Source: Flavobacterium caeni | GTDB taxonomy: Bacteria > Bacteroidota > Bacteroidia > Flavobacteriales > Flavobacteriaceae | Length of the DNA: 64,000 bases | Direction: 5' to 3' | NCBI RefSeq assembly: GCF_900101895.1 | Contig: NZ_FMVF01000002.1 | Location: forward strand, 433,944 to 497,943 | Shown here: one piece after another, positions 56,444-64,000 of the stretch | Numbering within the stretch: the first letter of the stretch is position 1 | How the letters are laid out: every line of letters starts with the position of its first letter | Translations under genes and position numbers: made by a program | The notes under the pieces: model-generated | The model's database searches: none | The model's input: only the letters and a program-made list of their open reading frames with translations | What the model was told of the DNA's origin: nothing

Positions 56444-58691
56444 TCGCGATAGGCGCAGCGAGCAATGCATCGGGAATAGCAAAAGCTTCGGCCAGCGGAA
56501 CCGCGTCCGGACGCAATTCCCAACACAATTGATTGACCATTTTTCGTATGGCTTTGGTTTTTGCGCCTTCCATATAATCGGCTTCGAGGTACCAGCCTTT
56601 GTTGGTTTCGATTTGCGAGAGCGCGTATAATTTGCACAAATTCTCCATTGCGGCCTGACATTTTTTGTCCTTGGTTTTCGACACCGCGGCCTGGAATTGT
56701 TCAAGGATCACCCGTTCCAAAAAGGCGCGCGCCACTGCCAACATCTGGTGTTGCGCGACATTGAACGCATCGTAGGCATCCATGCCGTCGTCGATCAGCC
56801 GTTTGAGCCTTTTGGCCGCCGATTCGAGCAAATGGTGCTCGCGGTACCGGAACGCCTGCAGGTGGAACAAAGGATCGAGCAAGTGCGCATCGGTGGTGTT
56901 TCGTCGGGCAATCGGGTTTTTCTCGGTGAGCGCGGTCTTGGTCTTGTCCCACACATACCCGATCATGTCGGAGGCGTCCATTTCGCCAAACTTTTTTCGG
57001 AATTCGGCCAGTCGGTTTTTTGCCACGAGTTGCATCAGTACGGTGTTGTCGCCTTCGAACGTGGTGTAGATTTCGGTGTCGTTCTTGAGCGCGTCGATCC
57101 TGTTTTCAGACAGATAGCCCTTGCCGCCGCACGCTTCGCGACATTCCTGCAACGCATCACGCGCAAACCAGGTCGTCATGGCTTTCATGCCCGCGGCCAA
57201 CGCTTCGATTTGCTGTTGATCTTCCTCGCTGCGTTGGAGGAAGCAATCGGTAAGATGGCTTAGCGCAAAATGATGCGCATAGGCGTGGGCCAACGGGATC
57301 AGCAGCCTGCGCTGATGGACCCTGTAGTTGAGGATGGGCGTTTCCGATCCGCCATCGGGCCCAAATTGCCGTCGCGTGTCGCCGTATTTGATCGCAATGG
57401 CCAAGCCCGATTTGGCCGCCGAAAGTGCCGACCGCGGAATCCCGATGCGTCCGCCCACGAGCGTTCCCAGCATGGTAAAGAACCGCCGGTTGTCGCTCGG
57501 GATGTCGCTTTCGAACCCGCCCAAGTCGTTGATGCGCGCAAACCGATCGAGCATGTTTTCCTTGGGAATGACGACCTGATCAAAGCGGATCGTTCCGTTA
57601 TCGACGCCATTGAGCCCCATCTTTGGTCCGCAATCGCCAATGGCAATGCCCGGAAGCGTTTGGCCTTGGGCATCGCGCAACGGGACCACGAACGCGTTGA
57701 CGCCGTAATCGGTGCCGTTTACCAGGAGTTTGGCAAAAACCGTGGCCATACGCCCGTGCTTGGCCGCGTTGCCGATGTATTCCTTCTGCGCGCCGGGATG
57801 CGGCGTGTGCACCGTGAACGTTTGACTTTGGTGATCGTAGGTGGCCGTGGTTTCAAGACCCTTGACGTTCGATCCGTGGTGTGTTTCGGTCATCGCAAAA
57901 CAGCCGGGTAGTTTTAGCGTACCAATGTCTTTGAGGTATTTTTGGTGGTGTTTTTCGGTACCGAGCAGTTGTACGCTCATGCCCCAAAGCCCGAATTGCA
58001 CGCCAAACTTGATCACCAGGCTTAAGTCGTGGTAGCTCAAGGCTTCCATGACCGCAAAGTAGCTGGCCACGTCGTCTTGCCCGCCGTAGGCCTTCGGATA
58101 GGCGATAGAGCCGAGTTGTTCGTTGGCCAAAAGTTTACACCATTCGTACACTTTTTCCCGGTAGGCGTCGATGTCCCGATCATCATGGTATTCGAAAGGT
58201 ATTGTCGAAAGGATCGATTTTACCCTTTGGGTGGCGGTCGCGGTTTCCGCATCAAGTCTTTCGGTCATTTTACCGATGTCGAACCGGTGTATGGTTTCGT
58301 GGCTGGATGTGCGCGTTTGGTGCGGCGATTGGAATTCCTTGAGGACTTCTCCATCGAGCAGCCCAAGCGTCTGTGCCAGTTGCAGAAAATCGTTTTGTGC
58401 TTTTTGTACGCCGCTGTCGCGTCCCGACAATTCAAAGGCCAGGTCAAACAACGATCCTATTCTTGGGTGCTGCGCCAATGTTTGGTGTATGCGCGATTTC
58501 CAGTCCACCAGCGTGTCGCGGCTTGGCGGCGCGGTAATATCGATCGAGGTGTAGAGTTGTTTTTTCTCGGCTGTCGTCAACCAATCCTGTATACCGATGA
58601 ACTGTTGTAGCGCGGTCAATTCGTTTTTGGTCAGTAAATCGTCGGACCAGGTAAGCCAAAAATAGGGCAGGAAGGCGTCGGTTTTTGCCAT
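56433..58691 (-). CDS. Acyl-CoA dehydrogenase/oxidase, long form
   Basis: This 752-residue protein has, after an unusual ~130-residue N-terminal helical region, the dehydrogenase core with CFAMTETHHGSNVKGLETTATYD, GIPRSALSAAKSGLAIAIKYGDTRRQFG and REACGGKGYLSENRIDALKNDTEIYTTFEGDNTVLMQLVAKN. The GYLSENRIDALKNDTEIYTTFEGDNTVL segment is like acyl-CoA oxidases. It probably starts beta-oxidation of a long-chain or branched acyl-CoA. A perfect 18-bp palindrome overlaps its promoter region. Confidence 0.88.
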   Translation of the reverse strand: MAKTDAFLPYFWLTWSDDLLTKNELTALQQFIGIQDWLTTAEKKQLYTSIDITAPPSRDTLVDWKSRIHQTLAQHPRIGSLFDLAFELSGRDSGVQKAQNDFLQLAQTLGLLDGEVLKEFQSPHQTRTSSHETIHRFDIGKMTERLDAETATATQRVKSILSTIPFEYHDDRDIDAYREKVYEWCKLLANEQLGSIAYPKAYGGQDDVASYFAVMEALSYHDLSLVIKFGVQFGLWGMSVQLLGTEKHHQKYLKDIGTLKLPGCFAMTETHHGSNVKGLETTATYDHQSQTFTVHTPHPGAQKEYIGNAAKHGRMATVFAKLLVNGTDYGVNAFVVPLRDAQGQTLPGIAIGDCGPKMGLNGVDNGTIRFDQVVIPKENMLDRFARINDLGGFESDIPSDNRRFFTMLGTLVGGRIGIPRSALSAAKSGLAIAIKYGDTRRQFGPDGGSETPILNYRVHQRRLLIPLAHAYAHHFALSHLTDCFLQRSEEDQQQIEALAAGMKAMTTWFARDALQECREACGGKGYLSENRIDALKNDTEIYTTFEGDNTVLMQLVAKNRLAEFRKKFGEMDASDMIGYVWDKTKTALTEKNPIARRNTTDAHLLDPLFHLQAFRYREHHLLESAAKRLKRLIDDGMDAYDAFNVAQHQMLAVARAFLERVILEQFQAAVSKTKDKKCQAAMENLCKLYALSQIETNKGWYLEADYMEGAKTKAIRKMVNQLCWELRPDAVPLAEAFAIPDALLAAPIATKP

Positions 58692-58702
58692 GGCGGTGTC
58701 GT

Positions 58703-58720
58703 TTGCTTAAATTTAAGCAA
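58703..58720 (-). promoter_or_regulatory. Perfect 18-bp palindrome TTGCTTAAATTTAAGCAA
   Basis: It lies 11 bases upstream of the acyl-CoA dehydrogenase start codon and contains a TAAATTTA -7-like box, so a bound protein would cover the promoter. It is a good candidate for a fatty-acid-responsive repressor site. The regulator is not in this window. Confidence 0.6.
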
Positions 58721-58749
58721 TTGCACGCTAAGGCTTTTAGAAAGGTTTG

Positions 58750-59157
58750 TTAATTTAATCGGGCCTGGTAGGCACGCAAGGATTGCAAAGCCTGTTTGCG
58801 GATTTTTTGCTGCAAGAAGCCGGTCCATCCCAACAAAAGTCCAGGCAAACGCAACGCCTGGGCGCTCCATTTCCATACATTGAACGAATCGGTATGACGG
58901 ACAATCAGCCCATCCTTGAATTCGAATTCGGCATGGATCACATTGACCACTTTGCGTTTGGTCTTGCTGAATTCGTAGGTCGCGGTCCATTGCGCCGACC
59001 CGCGAACGTCGTCTGCCTTGACATCCGCGAACGAAACTTCGAGATGACCCTTGCTGCGCGCAATCAGCATACGCCACATGTCTGCCACATCCTTGCCTTT
59101 GAGCGTCCCGAAGGCCGGATCGTGGAACACAATGTCGGGATGGTAGCAACTGGCCAT
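58750..59157 (-). CDS. NTF2-like/SnoaL-fold protein, 5' end uncertain
   Basis: The frame from ATG 59157 gives 135 residues starting MASCYHPDIVFHDPAFGTLKG, which is already inside the NTF2-like fold. The expected first helix (EEFYAGFASHHADT) is encoded in the same frame further upstream to about 59220, but no start codon is found there. An ATG at 59222 (overlapping the previous stop as ATGA) is one base out of frame. Either a frameshift or sequencing error broke the gene, or translation begins at 59157 with a shortened fold. The ligand or substrate is unknown. Confidence 0.65.
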   Translation of the reverse strand: MASCYHPDIVFHDPAFGTLKGKDVADMWRMLIARSKGHLEVSFADVKADDVRGSAQWTATYEFSKTKRKVVNVIHAEFEFKDGLIVRHTDSFNVWKWSAQALRLPGLLLGWTGFLQQKIRKQALQSLRAYQARLN

Positions 59158-59218
59158 CGTATCGGCGTGGTGGCTTGCGAAACCCGCATAAAACTCCTCG
59201 TGATTTGTTGGTTCGGAT

Positions 59219-59749
59219 TCATGGTTGGTACAATTGGTAAAGGGCCGCGGCCGTTTCGTGTTCCTGCGGCCTGTGTTGCCCTACGCTAAAATACGTTTTT
59301 TTATTGACGGCCGTAAAGTTCCCCGTTTGGCTGCTGAACGACGATGCCGTGCCGCGTACATTGAACCGTATCGATTGGATGTTCGACTTTTTAAGCCGCG
59401 CGATCTCGGCATCGGTAAAAAAATACCAGGCCGTCATTTGACCGTCTTTGTTTTGCCGCAACAATTTGTCGGTACACACCAGCGCCGTATGGTCGTCGAG
59501 GTATACATAAACGACACCGCCGATGTAAAACCGTGCATCGGTCGCCGCTGCGGTAATTTGAAGCCATCCGCCTTTCTCGGCCTTGCCGATCTGGACAAAA
59601 GCCACGCCCGTAAGCGCGTAGTTTTCACAAATGAATTCCCATTCGGCCGTGGCCGGGATTTTGTTGCCGTCCTTGAGTGTCATGTGTTGGCCAATGACAA
59701 GCGGGGTAAAAAGGAAGGCGATGCATGCGAACAAATGTTTGGTGGTCAT
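59219..59749 (-). CDS. Secreted hypothetical protein
   Basis: This 176-residue protein has a signal peptide (KHLFACIAFLFTPLVIGQ). The mature part is beta-rich, with DNKIPATAEWEF-like opening (LKDGNKIPATAEWEFI), GGVVYVYLDDHTALVCTDK and LKKSNIQSIRFNV. I do not recognise the family. The start at 59749 lies five bases after the lipoprotein stop, and the 70 residues read upstream are from the lipoprotein gene in another frame. It is in an operon with the M23 peptidase and lipoprotein. Confidence 0.75.
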   Translation of the reverse strand: MTTKHLFACIAFLFTPLVIGQHMTLKDGNKIPATAEWEFICENYALTGVAFVQIGKAEKGGWLQITAAATDARFYIGGVVYVYLDDHTALVCTDKLLRQNKDGQMTAWYFFTDAEIARLKKSNIQSIRFNVRGTASSFSSQTGNFTAVNKKTYFSVGQHRPQEHETAAALYQLYQP

Positions 59750-59754
59750 AGGTG

Positions 59755-60225
59755 TTAATATTGATCGACCCAATCGAGCGACTTGATGCCCGAGACTTTG
59801 TCTTCGTCGTTCATCGTCACGCGCAGCTCCTTGTTGGCGATTTTCTTTTCGTACAAGGCCTTGAATCGGTATACATTGGTTTTGTCGGATTTGTTCCGGA
59901 TGACCTCTACGAGTTGGATGTCGCGAAAGTCGCCGTATTTGAGCCTGAATTTGAGACACGTCTTGGTCAGACGGTCCTGCGTGGTGTTTTTGATCACCGT
60001 AGGCGTGGCTTCGGCAGTCGTGAACGGCTTGAATTTAGAGGTGTTGCACGTCATCAGGATACGTCGGCCAGCTTCGTAGGCTTTGCTTTTCTGGGCTTCG
60101 TCTATTTTTTCTTTTTCGATAACGGTTGTGCGCGGGGTTGCGGTGGCCGTTTTCTTCGATTTACAACCCGAAAATACAAGCAGCCCGATTACAATCAACA
60201 GTATGGTTTTGCTTCTCATCGTCAT
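59755..60225 (-). CDS. Small lipoprotein
   Basis: This 156-residue protein has a lipoprotein signal: hydrophobic stretch, then LVFSGC with lipid-carrying C21 and a KSKK start of the mature protein. The rest is charged, with a beta-rich segment (CLKFRLKYGDFRDIQLVEVIRNKS). The ATG at 60225 overlaps the M23 peptidase stop (TAATG), showing coupling. Probably anchored in the outer or inner membrane. The function is unknown. Confidence 0.8.
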   Translation of the reverse strand: MTMRSKTILLIVIGLLVFSGCKSKKTATATPRTTVIEKEKIDEAQKSKAYEAGRRILMTCNTSKFKPFTTAEATPTVIKNTTQDRLTKTCLKFRLKYGDFRDIQLVEVIRNKSDKTNVYRFKALYEKKIANKELRVTMNDEDKVSGIKSLDWVDQY

Positions 60226-60890
60226 TATTTTAGTTTCAACAATAGGTTGGGGTCGGGGCAATTGTCCAGATAGTGGCCCAGGTCTGCGGCACTACATACG
60301 CCGGGGTAGTCGCCAAACCAATCCCCGATGTCGCGGATGATCTGAAAATGCAAGTGCGGCGCATAATCGCCGTTGACCGACGCATCGCCCAGTTCGGCCA
60401 GTTTTTGCCCTTTCAAAAAGCGGTCACCGATTTCAAGCTCGGCAATGCTCTCGACCGACAAATGGCCGTACAACGTGTAAAAAGTAAGCGGCCCAAGTTG
60501 GTGCTCCAAAATAATCGTCGGGCCGTAATCGCCCAAGCCTGCATTGTAATCGAAACTGTGAACGGTACCGTCGAGCGGCGCCAAGACCGCCGTGCCAGCT
60601 GGCATCCAAATGTCGAGTCCGATGTGGATGTTGCGCTGCTCGGCATCGGATTCATAAAACAAGGCGCTTCGTTTGTACAGCGCACGTGTTTCGTTGTAGC
60701 CGCCAAAGGCCGCATCGGCACCATGGTTGGCCAATATTTCTTTCAGATGATTTTCAAATGCTTCGGCATCGGTTACATCGACGCCATCCATCGCCTGGTT
60801 CGCGGCCGACAAATCAAGCGGGAGAAAGGTTTTTGCATTTACCACCTTGACATCGGTTTGTGCGAAAAGCAACGATTGAAGTGCGTTCAT
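60225..60890 (-). CDS. M23-family peptidoglycan metallopeptidase-like protein
   Basis: This 221-residue protein has an LytM/M23 domain with HIGLDIWMPAGTAVLAPLDGTVHSF, TLYGHLS and GDYAPHLHFQI: the zinc ligands H and D of HxxxD and the H of HLHF are all present. No signal peptide is evident, unusual for a wall hydrolase. It could be a cytoplasmic or misannotated-start protein, or lack wall activity. It heads an operon with a lipoprotein and a secreted protein. Confidence 0.85.
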   Translation of the reverse strand: MNALQSLLFAQTDVKVVNAKTFLPLDLSAANQAMDGVDVTDAEAFENHLKEILANHGADAAFGGYNETRALYKRSALFYESDAEQRNIHIGLDIWMPAGTAVLAPLDGTVHSFDYNAGLGDYGPTIILEHQLGPLTFYTLYGHLSVESIAELEIGDRFLKGQKLAELGDASVNGDYAPHLHFQIIRDIGDWFGDYPGVCSAADLGHYLDNCPDPNLLLKLK

Positions 60891-61070
60891 AGCATCGGTT
60901 TAAGGCTAAAAATAGTCAAAAATTCAAAAGCGGCAGGGCCGAGCGGCTACTTTATCAAAACTTTAAGTCGCCCTGGTGCATTTGCTTTTTCGATTTGTAT
61001 GGCGGTAAAATTACCGTGCCTGGCTCACAAACCGATGTAAAATATCGGGTAATGTTTATATGATTCGGGC

Positions 61071-61094
61071 AAAAAAATAACCCTCGAAAGGGTT
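61071..61094 (-). terminator. Rho-independent terminator of the E1 gene
   Basis: AACCCT and AGGGTT pair around TTCG, followed by ATTTTTTT on the minus strand, seven bases past the stop at 61101. Confidence 0.85.
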
Positions 61095-61100
61095 AAGGTA

Positions 61101-63506
61101 TCAAAACAATGACGGGTACTTGTTGGGATCGACCTCGTGCATCATCGCATAGACTTTCTCGTAAATGTCTTCGGCCGACGGTTTCGAAAAATAATCGCCA
61201 TCGGTACCGTAGGCAGGGCGGTGCGCCTTGGCCGTGAGTGTCTGCGGTTTGCTGTCGAGGTAGGCATAAGCGCCTTGTTCTTCGACCACCTGTTGCAGGA
61301 TGTAAGCCGATGCGCCGCCGGGAACGTCCTCGTCGATCACAAGCAAACGGTTGGTTTTTTGGATGCTTTTCGCGATGTCGTGGTGGATGTCGAAAGGCAA
61401 CAGCGATTGCGCGTCGATGACTTCGCAGTCGATGCCGATCTCGAGCAGTTCGTTGGCCGCTTGTTCCACCAAACGCAACGTCGATCCATAGGACACGAGC
61501 GTGATGTCGGCGCCTTGTTTGAGCGTTTCGGTCACACCGATCGCGGTCCTGAAATCGCCAAGGTTGCTCGGCATTTTCTCTTTCAAACGGTAGCCGTTCA
61601 AACATTCGACCACAAGCGCAGGTTCGTCGGTTTCAAGTAAAGTGTTGTAGAATCCGGCCGCCTTGGTCATGTTTCGCGGTACCAAAACGTGGATGCCACG
61701 CACCGCATTGATGATCATGCCCATGGGCGATCCCGAATGCCAAATACCTTCCAGCCTGTGTCCGCGCGTACGGATGATCAGCGGCGCCTTTTGTTTGCCC
61801 GCCGTACGGTATTGCAACGTCGCGAGGTCGTCGCTCATGATCTGTACCGCATAAAGCAAATAGTCGAGGTATTGGATTTCGGCGATAGGACGCAAGCCGC
61901 GCAACGCCAATCCGATGCCTTGGCCTAAGATAGTCGCTTCGCGGATGCCCACGTCGGCCACGCGCAATTCGCCGTATTTCTCCTGCATGCCTTCGAGTCC
62001 TTGGTTGACGTCGCCGATATTGCCCGCATCTTCACCAAAGACCATTGTGTTCGGGTGTTTGGTAAAAATGGCGTCAAAGTTGTCGCGCAACACCAGTCGG
62101 GCGTCGACTTCTTCGGCGTTGTCGGCATAAACAGGCGGTACTTCGGCCACCGAGAATACGTTTTGCGCCGATTCCGAAAACAGGTTCGCGCTGAATTTGG
62201 GCTGTATTTTTTGCGTATACGAAGCGATCCATGCCGCGAGTTCGGCGCGCCCGTTTTCCTTGGCCACCATACGCAGCACCTTGCGGGCCGTGGTGAGCAA
62301 GTCCTTGCGGATCGGTTCCTTGATGTCGTTCAGGTCGTTGGCGTATTTTTGTACAAACACCTTGTTGATGCTGCTTTCGGCAATCTTTTCGAGCAAGCCG
62401 ACGAGTTCCGCTTTTTCGTCCTTGATGGGTTGGGTAAAGGCGCTCCAGGCCGCTTTTTTGCCTTCGAGCACATCTTTTTTGGCTTGCGCGTCTATTGCGT
62501 CGAGGGCTTCGCTCGAGGCGATGTTGAACGTCACCATCCACTCCTTCATTTGTTTGATGCAATCGAAATCGCTTTCCCATTGCAAACGGTCGGCATTTTT
62601 GTAGCGTTCGTGCGAGCCCGATGTCGAGTGGCCTTGCGGCTGCGTGAGTTCGATCACGTGGATGAGCACCGGCACGTGTTGTTCGCGCGCCAAATCCGAG
62701 GCACGTTGGTAGGCCGATACCAGTTCGGCATAATCCCATCCCTTGACGCGGATGATTTCGTAGCCTTTGTTTTCGTCGTCGCGCTGGAAACCGGCGAGTA
62801 TTTCAGAAATATTCTCTTTGGTGGTTTGGTGTCTGGCGTGTACCGAGATGCCGTATTCGTCGTCCCAAACACTCATCACCATCGGGATCTGCAGCACGCC
62901 TGCCGCGTTGATGGCCTCAAAGAACAGCCCTTCGGATGTACTGGCGTTGCCAATGGTACCCCAGGCGACTTCGTTCCCGTTGTTCGAAAAATTGGTGGTG
63001 TCGATGCCTGGCACATCGCGGTAAATCTTAGAAGCTTGCGCCAGTCCTACCAATCGCGGCATTTGTCCGGCGGTAGGCGAGATGTCGGCGCTCGAATTTT
63101 TTTGTTGGGTCAAATCTTTCCAAGAACCGTCGGCGTTGAGGCTGTGCGTCGCGAAATGGCCGCCCATTTGACGTCCGGCCGTCATCGGATCGAAGTTGAT
63201 GTCGGTGTGGCCGTACAATCCGGCAAAAAACTGCTCGATCGTAAGCTCGCCAATGGCCATCATAAAAGTCTGGTCGCGGTAATAACCCGAACGGAAATCG
63301 CCGTTCTTGAATGCCTTGGCCATCGCCAGTTGCGGGACTTCCTTGCCGTCGCCAAAAATACCAAACTTGGCCTTTCCGGTCAAGACCTCGCGCCTGCCCA
63401 GCAAACTACATTCACGGCTCACGACCGCAATTTTGTAATCGTTGAGCACTTCTTTCTTGAAATCGTCAAAGGTGAGCGATGCCGCGGTGGTCTCTGCTTG
63501 TGTCAT
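61101..63506 (-). CDS. Fused 2-oxoacid dehydrogenase E1 alpha/beta
   Basis: In this 801-residue protein, the N-terminal half is E1 alpha-like (GQMPRLVGLAQASK, AWGTIGNASTSEGLFFEAINAAGVLQIPMVMSVWDDEYGISV, the thiamine-diphosphate region). The C-terminal half is E1 beta-like (MVFGEDAGNIGDVNQG, VGIREATILGQGIGLALRGLRPIAEIQYLDYLLYA, LLVIDEDVPGGASAYI). It decarboxylates a branched-chain or related 2-oxoacid and passes the acyl group to an E2 not seen here. Such fusions are usual in flavobacteria. Confidence 0.93.
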   Translation of the reverse strand: MTQAETTAASLTFDDFKKEVLNDYKIAVVSRECSLLGRREVLTGKAKFGIFGDGKEVPQLAMAKAFKNGDFRSGYYRDQTFMMAIGELTIEQFFAGLYGHTDINFDPMTAGRQMGGHFATHSLNADGSWKDLTQQKNSSADISPTAGQMPRLVGLAQASKIYRDVPGIDTTNFSNNGNEVAWGTIGNASTSEGLFFEAINAAGVLQIPMVMSVWDDEYGISVHARHQTTKENISEILAGFQRDDENKGYEIIRVKGWDYAELVSAYQRASDLAREQHVPVLIHVIELTQPQGHSTSGSHERYKNADRLQWESDFDCIKQMKEWMVTFNIASSEALDAIDAQAKKDVLEGKKAAWSAFTQPIKDEKAELVGLLEKIAESSINKVFVQKYANDLNDIKEPIRKDLLTTARKVLRMVAKENGRAELAAWIASYTQKIQPKFSANLFSESAQNVFSVAEVPPVYADNAEEVDARLVLRDNFDAIFTKHPNTMVFGEDAGNIGDVNQGLEGMQEKYGELRVADVGIREATILGQGIGLALRGLRPIAEIQYLDYLLYAVQIMSDDLATLQYRTAGKQKAPLIIRTRGHRLEGIWHSGSPMGMIINAVRGIHVLVPRNMTKAAGFYNTLLETDEPALVVECLNGYRLKEKMPSNLGDFRTAIGVTETLKQGADITLVSYGSTLRLVEQAANELLEIGIDCEVIDAQSLLPFDIHHDIAKSIQKTNRLLVIDEDVPGGASAYILQQVVEEQGAYAYLDSKPQTLTAKAHRPAYGTDGDYFSKPSAEDIYEKVYAMMHEVDPNKYPSLF

Positions 63507-63531
63507 AATGGTATTTTTCAGCTTTGGAACA

Positions 63532-63539
63532 CAAATTTA
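63532..63539 (-). promoter_or_regulatory. -7 box TAAATTTG for the E1 gene
   Basis: A perfect TAnnTTTG on the minus strand, 25 bases before the start codon at 63506. Confidence 0.55.
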
Positions 63540-63678
63540 GGCAAATTTCCCAAACTGTAGCCGCGCGCGCCGAATATCTGTAGCGAAATCGATTAAGTGA
63601 AAAAAATAGGCGGCGTTTGGTGGTTGAGAATCAATCGGTAACGTAGAAAAGGTTTTGCCACCGTGAGTTTATTGTTTT

Positions 63679-63760
63679 TTCACCGCAAAGCACTCAGGGT
63701 TTTCCGCAAAGGACTCAAAGCTCACCGCAAAGCACTCAAAGTTTTCCGGCCAGGGAAATA
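63679..63760. repeat. CGCAAAGCACTCAAAG-type repeats
   Basis: CACCGCAAAGCACTCA occurs at about 63679 and 63724, with a related CCGCAAAGGACTCAAAG in between. Similar CAAAG-rich words continue at 63890-64000. The 494 bases after the E1 gene contain no gene I can support. Confidence 0.7.
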
Positions 63761-63800
63761 GTTGAATTTTTTCAAAAGGGAAATTCCAATAAAGCATTTG

Positions 63801-63878
63801 TGTTACATAATGACATTTTATGTGAATATGTAACAGTTTTTTATGTTACATAATAATATTTTATGTGAAAATGTAACA
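63801..63878. repeat. Pair of 35-bp direct repeats, each an inverted repeat
   Basis: Units 63801-63835 and 63844-63878 differ at few positions and are separated by eight bases (43-base period). Each begins TGTTACATAA and ends ATGTAACA, so each can form a 7-9 bp stem. They could be a double operator for a gene beyond the window or structured RNA. Two copies with an 8-base spacer do not make a CRISPR. Confidence 0.8.
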
Positions 63879-64000
63879 AAAATGGGTGAACTTTGCGAAT
63901 CCTTCGCGACCTTTGTGGTTATTTTTTTTAACACAGAGGCCTCAAAGTTTGACGCAGAGGATACAAAGGTTTTTGCAAAGCGTACAGGACTTCGCTCACT

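Noticed and set aside
62001..63560. 519-codon open frame on the plus strand
   Set aside because: Antisense to the E1 dehydrogenase gene, which has full conserved motifs. No promoter or domain supports the antisense frame.
63801..63878. Possible CRISPR
   Set aside because: Only two 35-bp repeats with an 8-base spacer, far too short, and no cas genes in the window.

Overview
The window comes from a flavobacterium-like member of the Bacteroidetes with a fairly balanced base composition. Three things point there: type IX secretion (T9SS) C-terminal sorting domains, Bacteroidetes-type promoters (TTG, 17-23 bp, TAnnTTTG) with almost no Shine-Dalgarno sequences, and families typical of Flavobacteriaceae (fused E1 alpha/beta 2-oxoacid dehydrogenase, DUF2911, DUF6526, CcsBA fusion, menaquinone genes). 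No phage, transposase, rRNA or CRISPR array was seen. One tRNA, tRNA-Arg(ACG), is present.

Layout. 1-1208: 3' part of an outer-membrane beta-barrel receptor. 1985-6112: miaE, then an AraC regulator, response regulator, histidine kinase and GNAT run. 6224-10754: small membrane protein, pentapeptide-repeat protein, MFS exporter, DUF6526 protein, zinc alcohol dehydrogenase, one unknown. 10755-11405: hairpin-rich repeats that echo the 3' end of the adjoining tRNA-Arg. 11489-13828: 47-residue protein and a BlaI/BlaR1-like pair. 13829-14837: dispersed repeat, 8-bp microsatellite, three phased dyads and a promoter in front of an unknown gene. 14846-21632: MFS, DUF1684, TatD, tcdA, HAD phosphatase, photolyase, DUF2911. 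21697-26360: repeats, a duplicated symporter tail, SSS symporter, 33-residue membrane peptide, PIG-L deacetylase. 26487-32217: small secreted proteins, an overlapping MscS/Maf/UbiA/KdsC-like/DUF2520 operon, then OsmC and pirin. 32324-39532: a cell-surface locus of three paralogous secreted proteins around an MBOAT acyltransferase and SGNH-like partner, plus a fibre-like secreted protein. 39779-43943: cytochrome c maturation and glutathione peroxidase. 44511-56443: menD, menB, menA and menC interleaved with other genes. 56433-63506: acyl-CoA dehydrogenase, NTF2-like gene with an unclear start, a small envelope operon and the fused E1 dehydrogenase. 63507-64000: intergenic repeats.

The menaquinone genes and the CcsBA protein together suggest a menaquinone-linked respiratory chain with c-type cytochromes. 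The T9SS/MBOAT locus looks like surface export coupled to extracytoplasmic acylation.

The most unusual material is non-coding: a roughly 138-bp element with inverted ends present three times, tRNA-tail echoes with terminators, a triple 20-bp-phased operator next to a microsatellite, and several perfect 16-18 bp palindromes just upstream of start codons. All positions were read by eye. Family names come from recognised motifs, not from searches.
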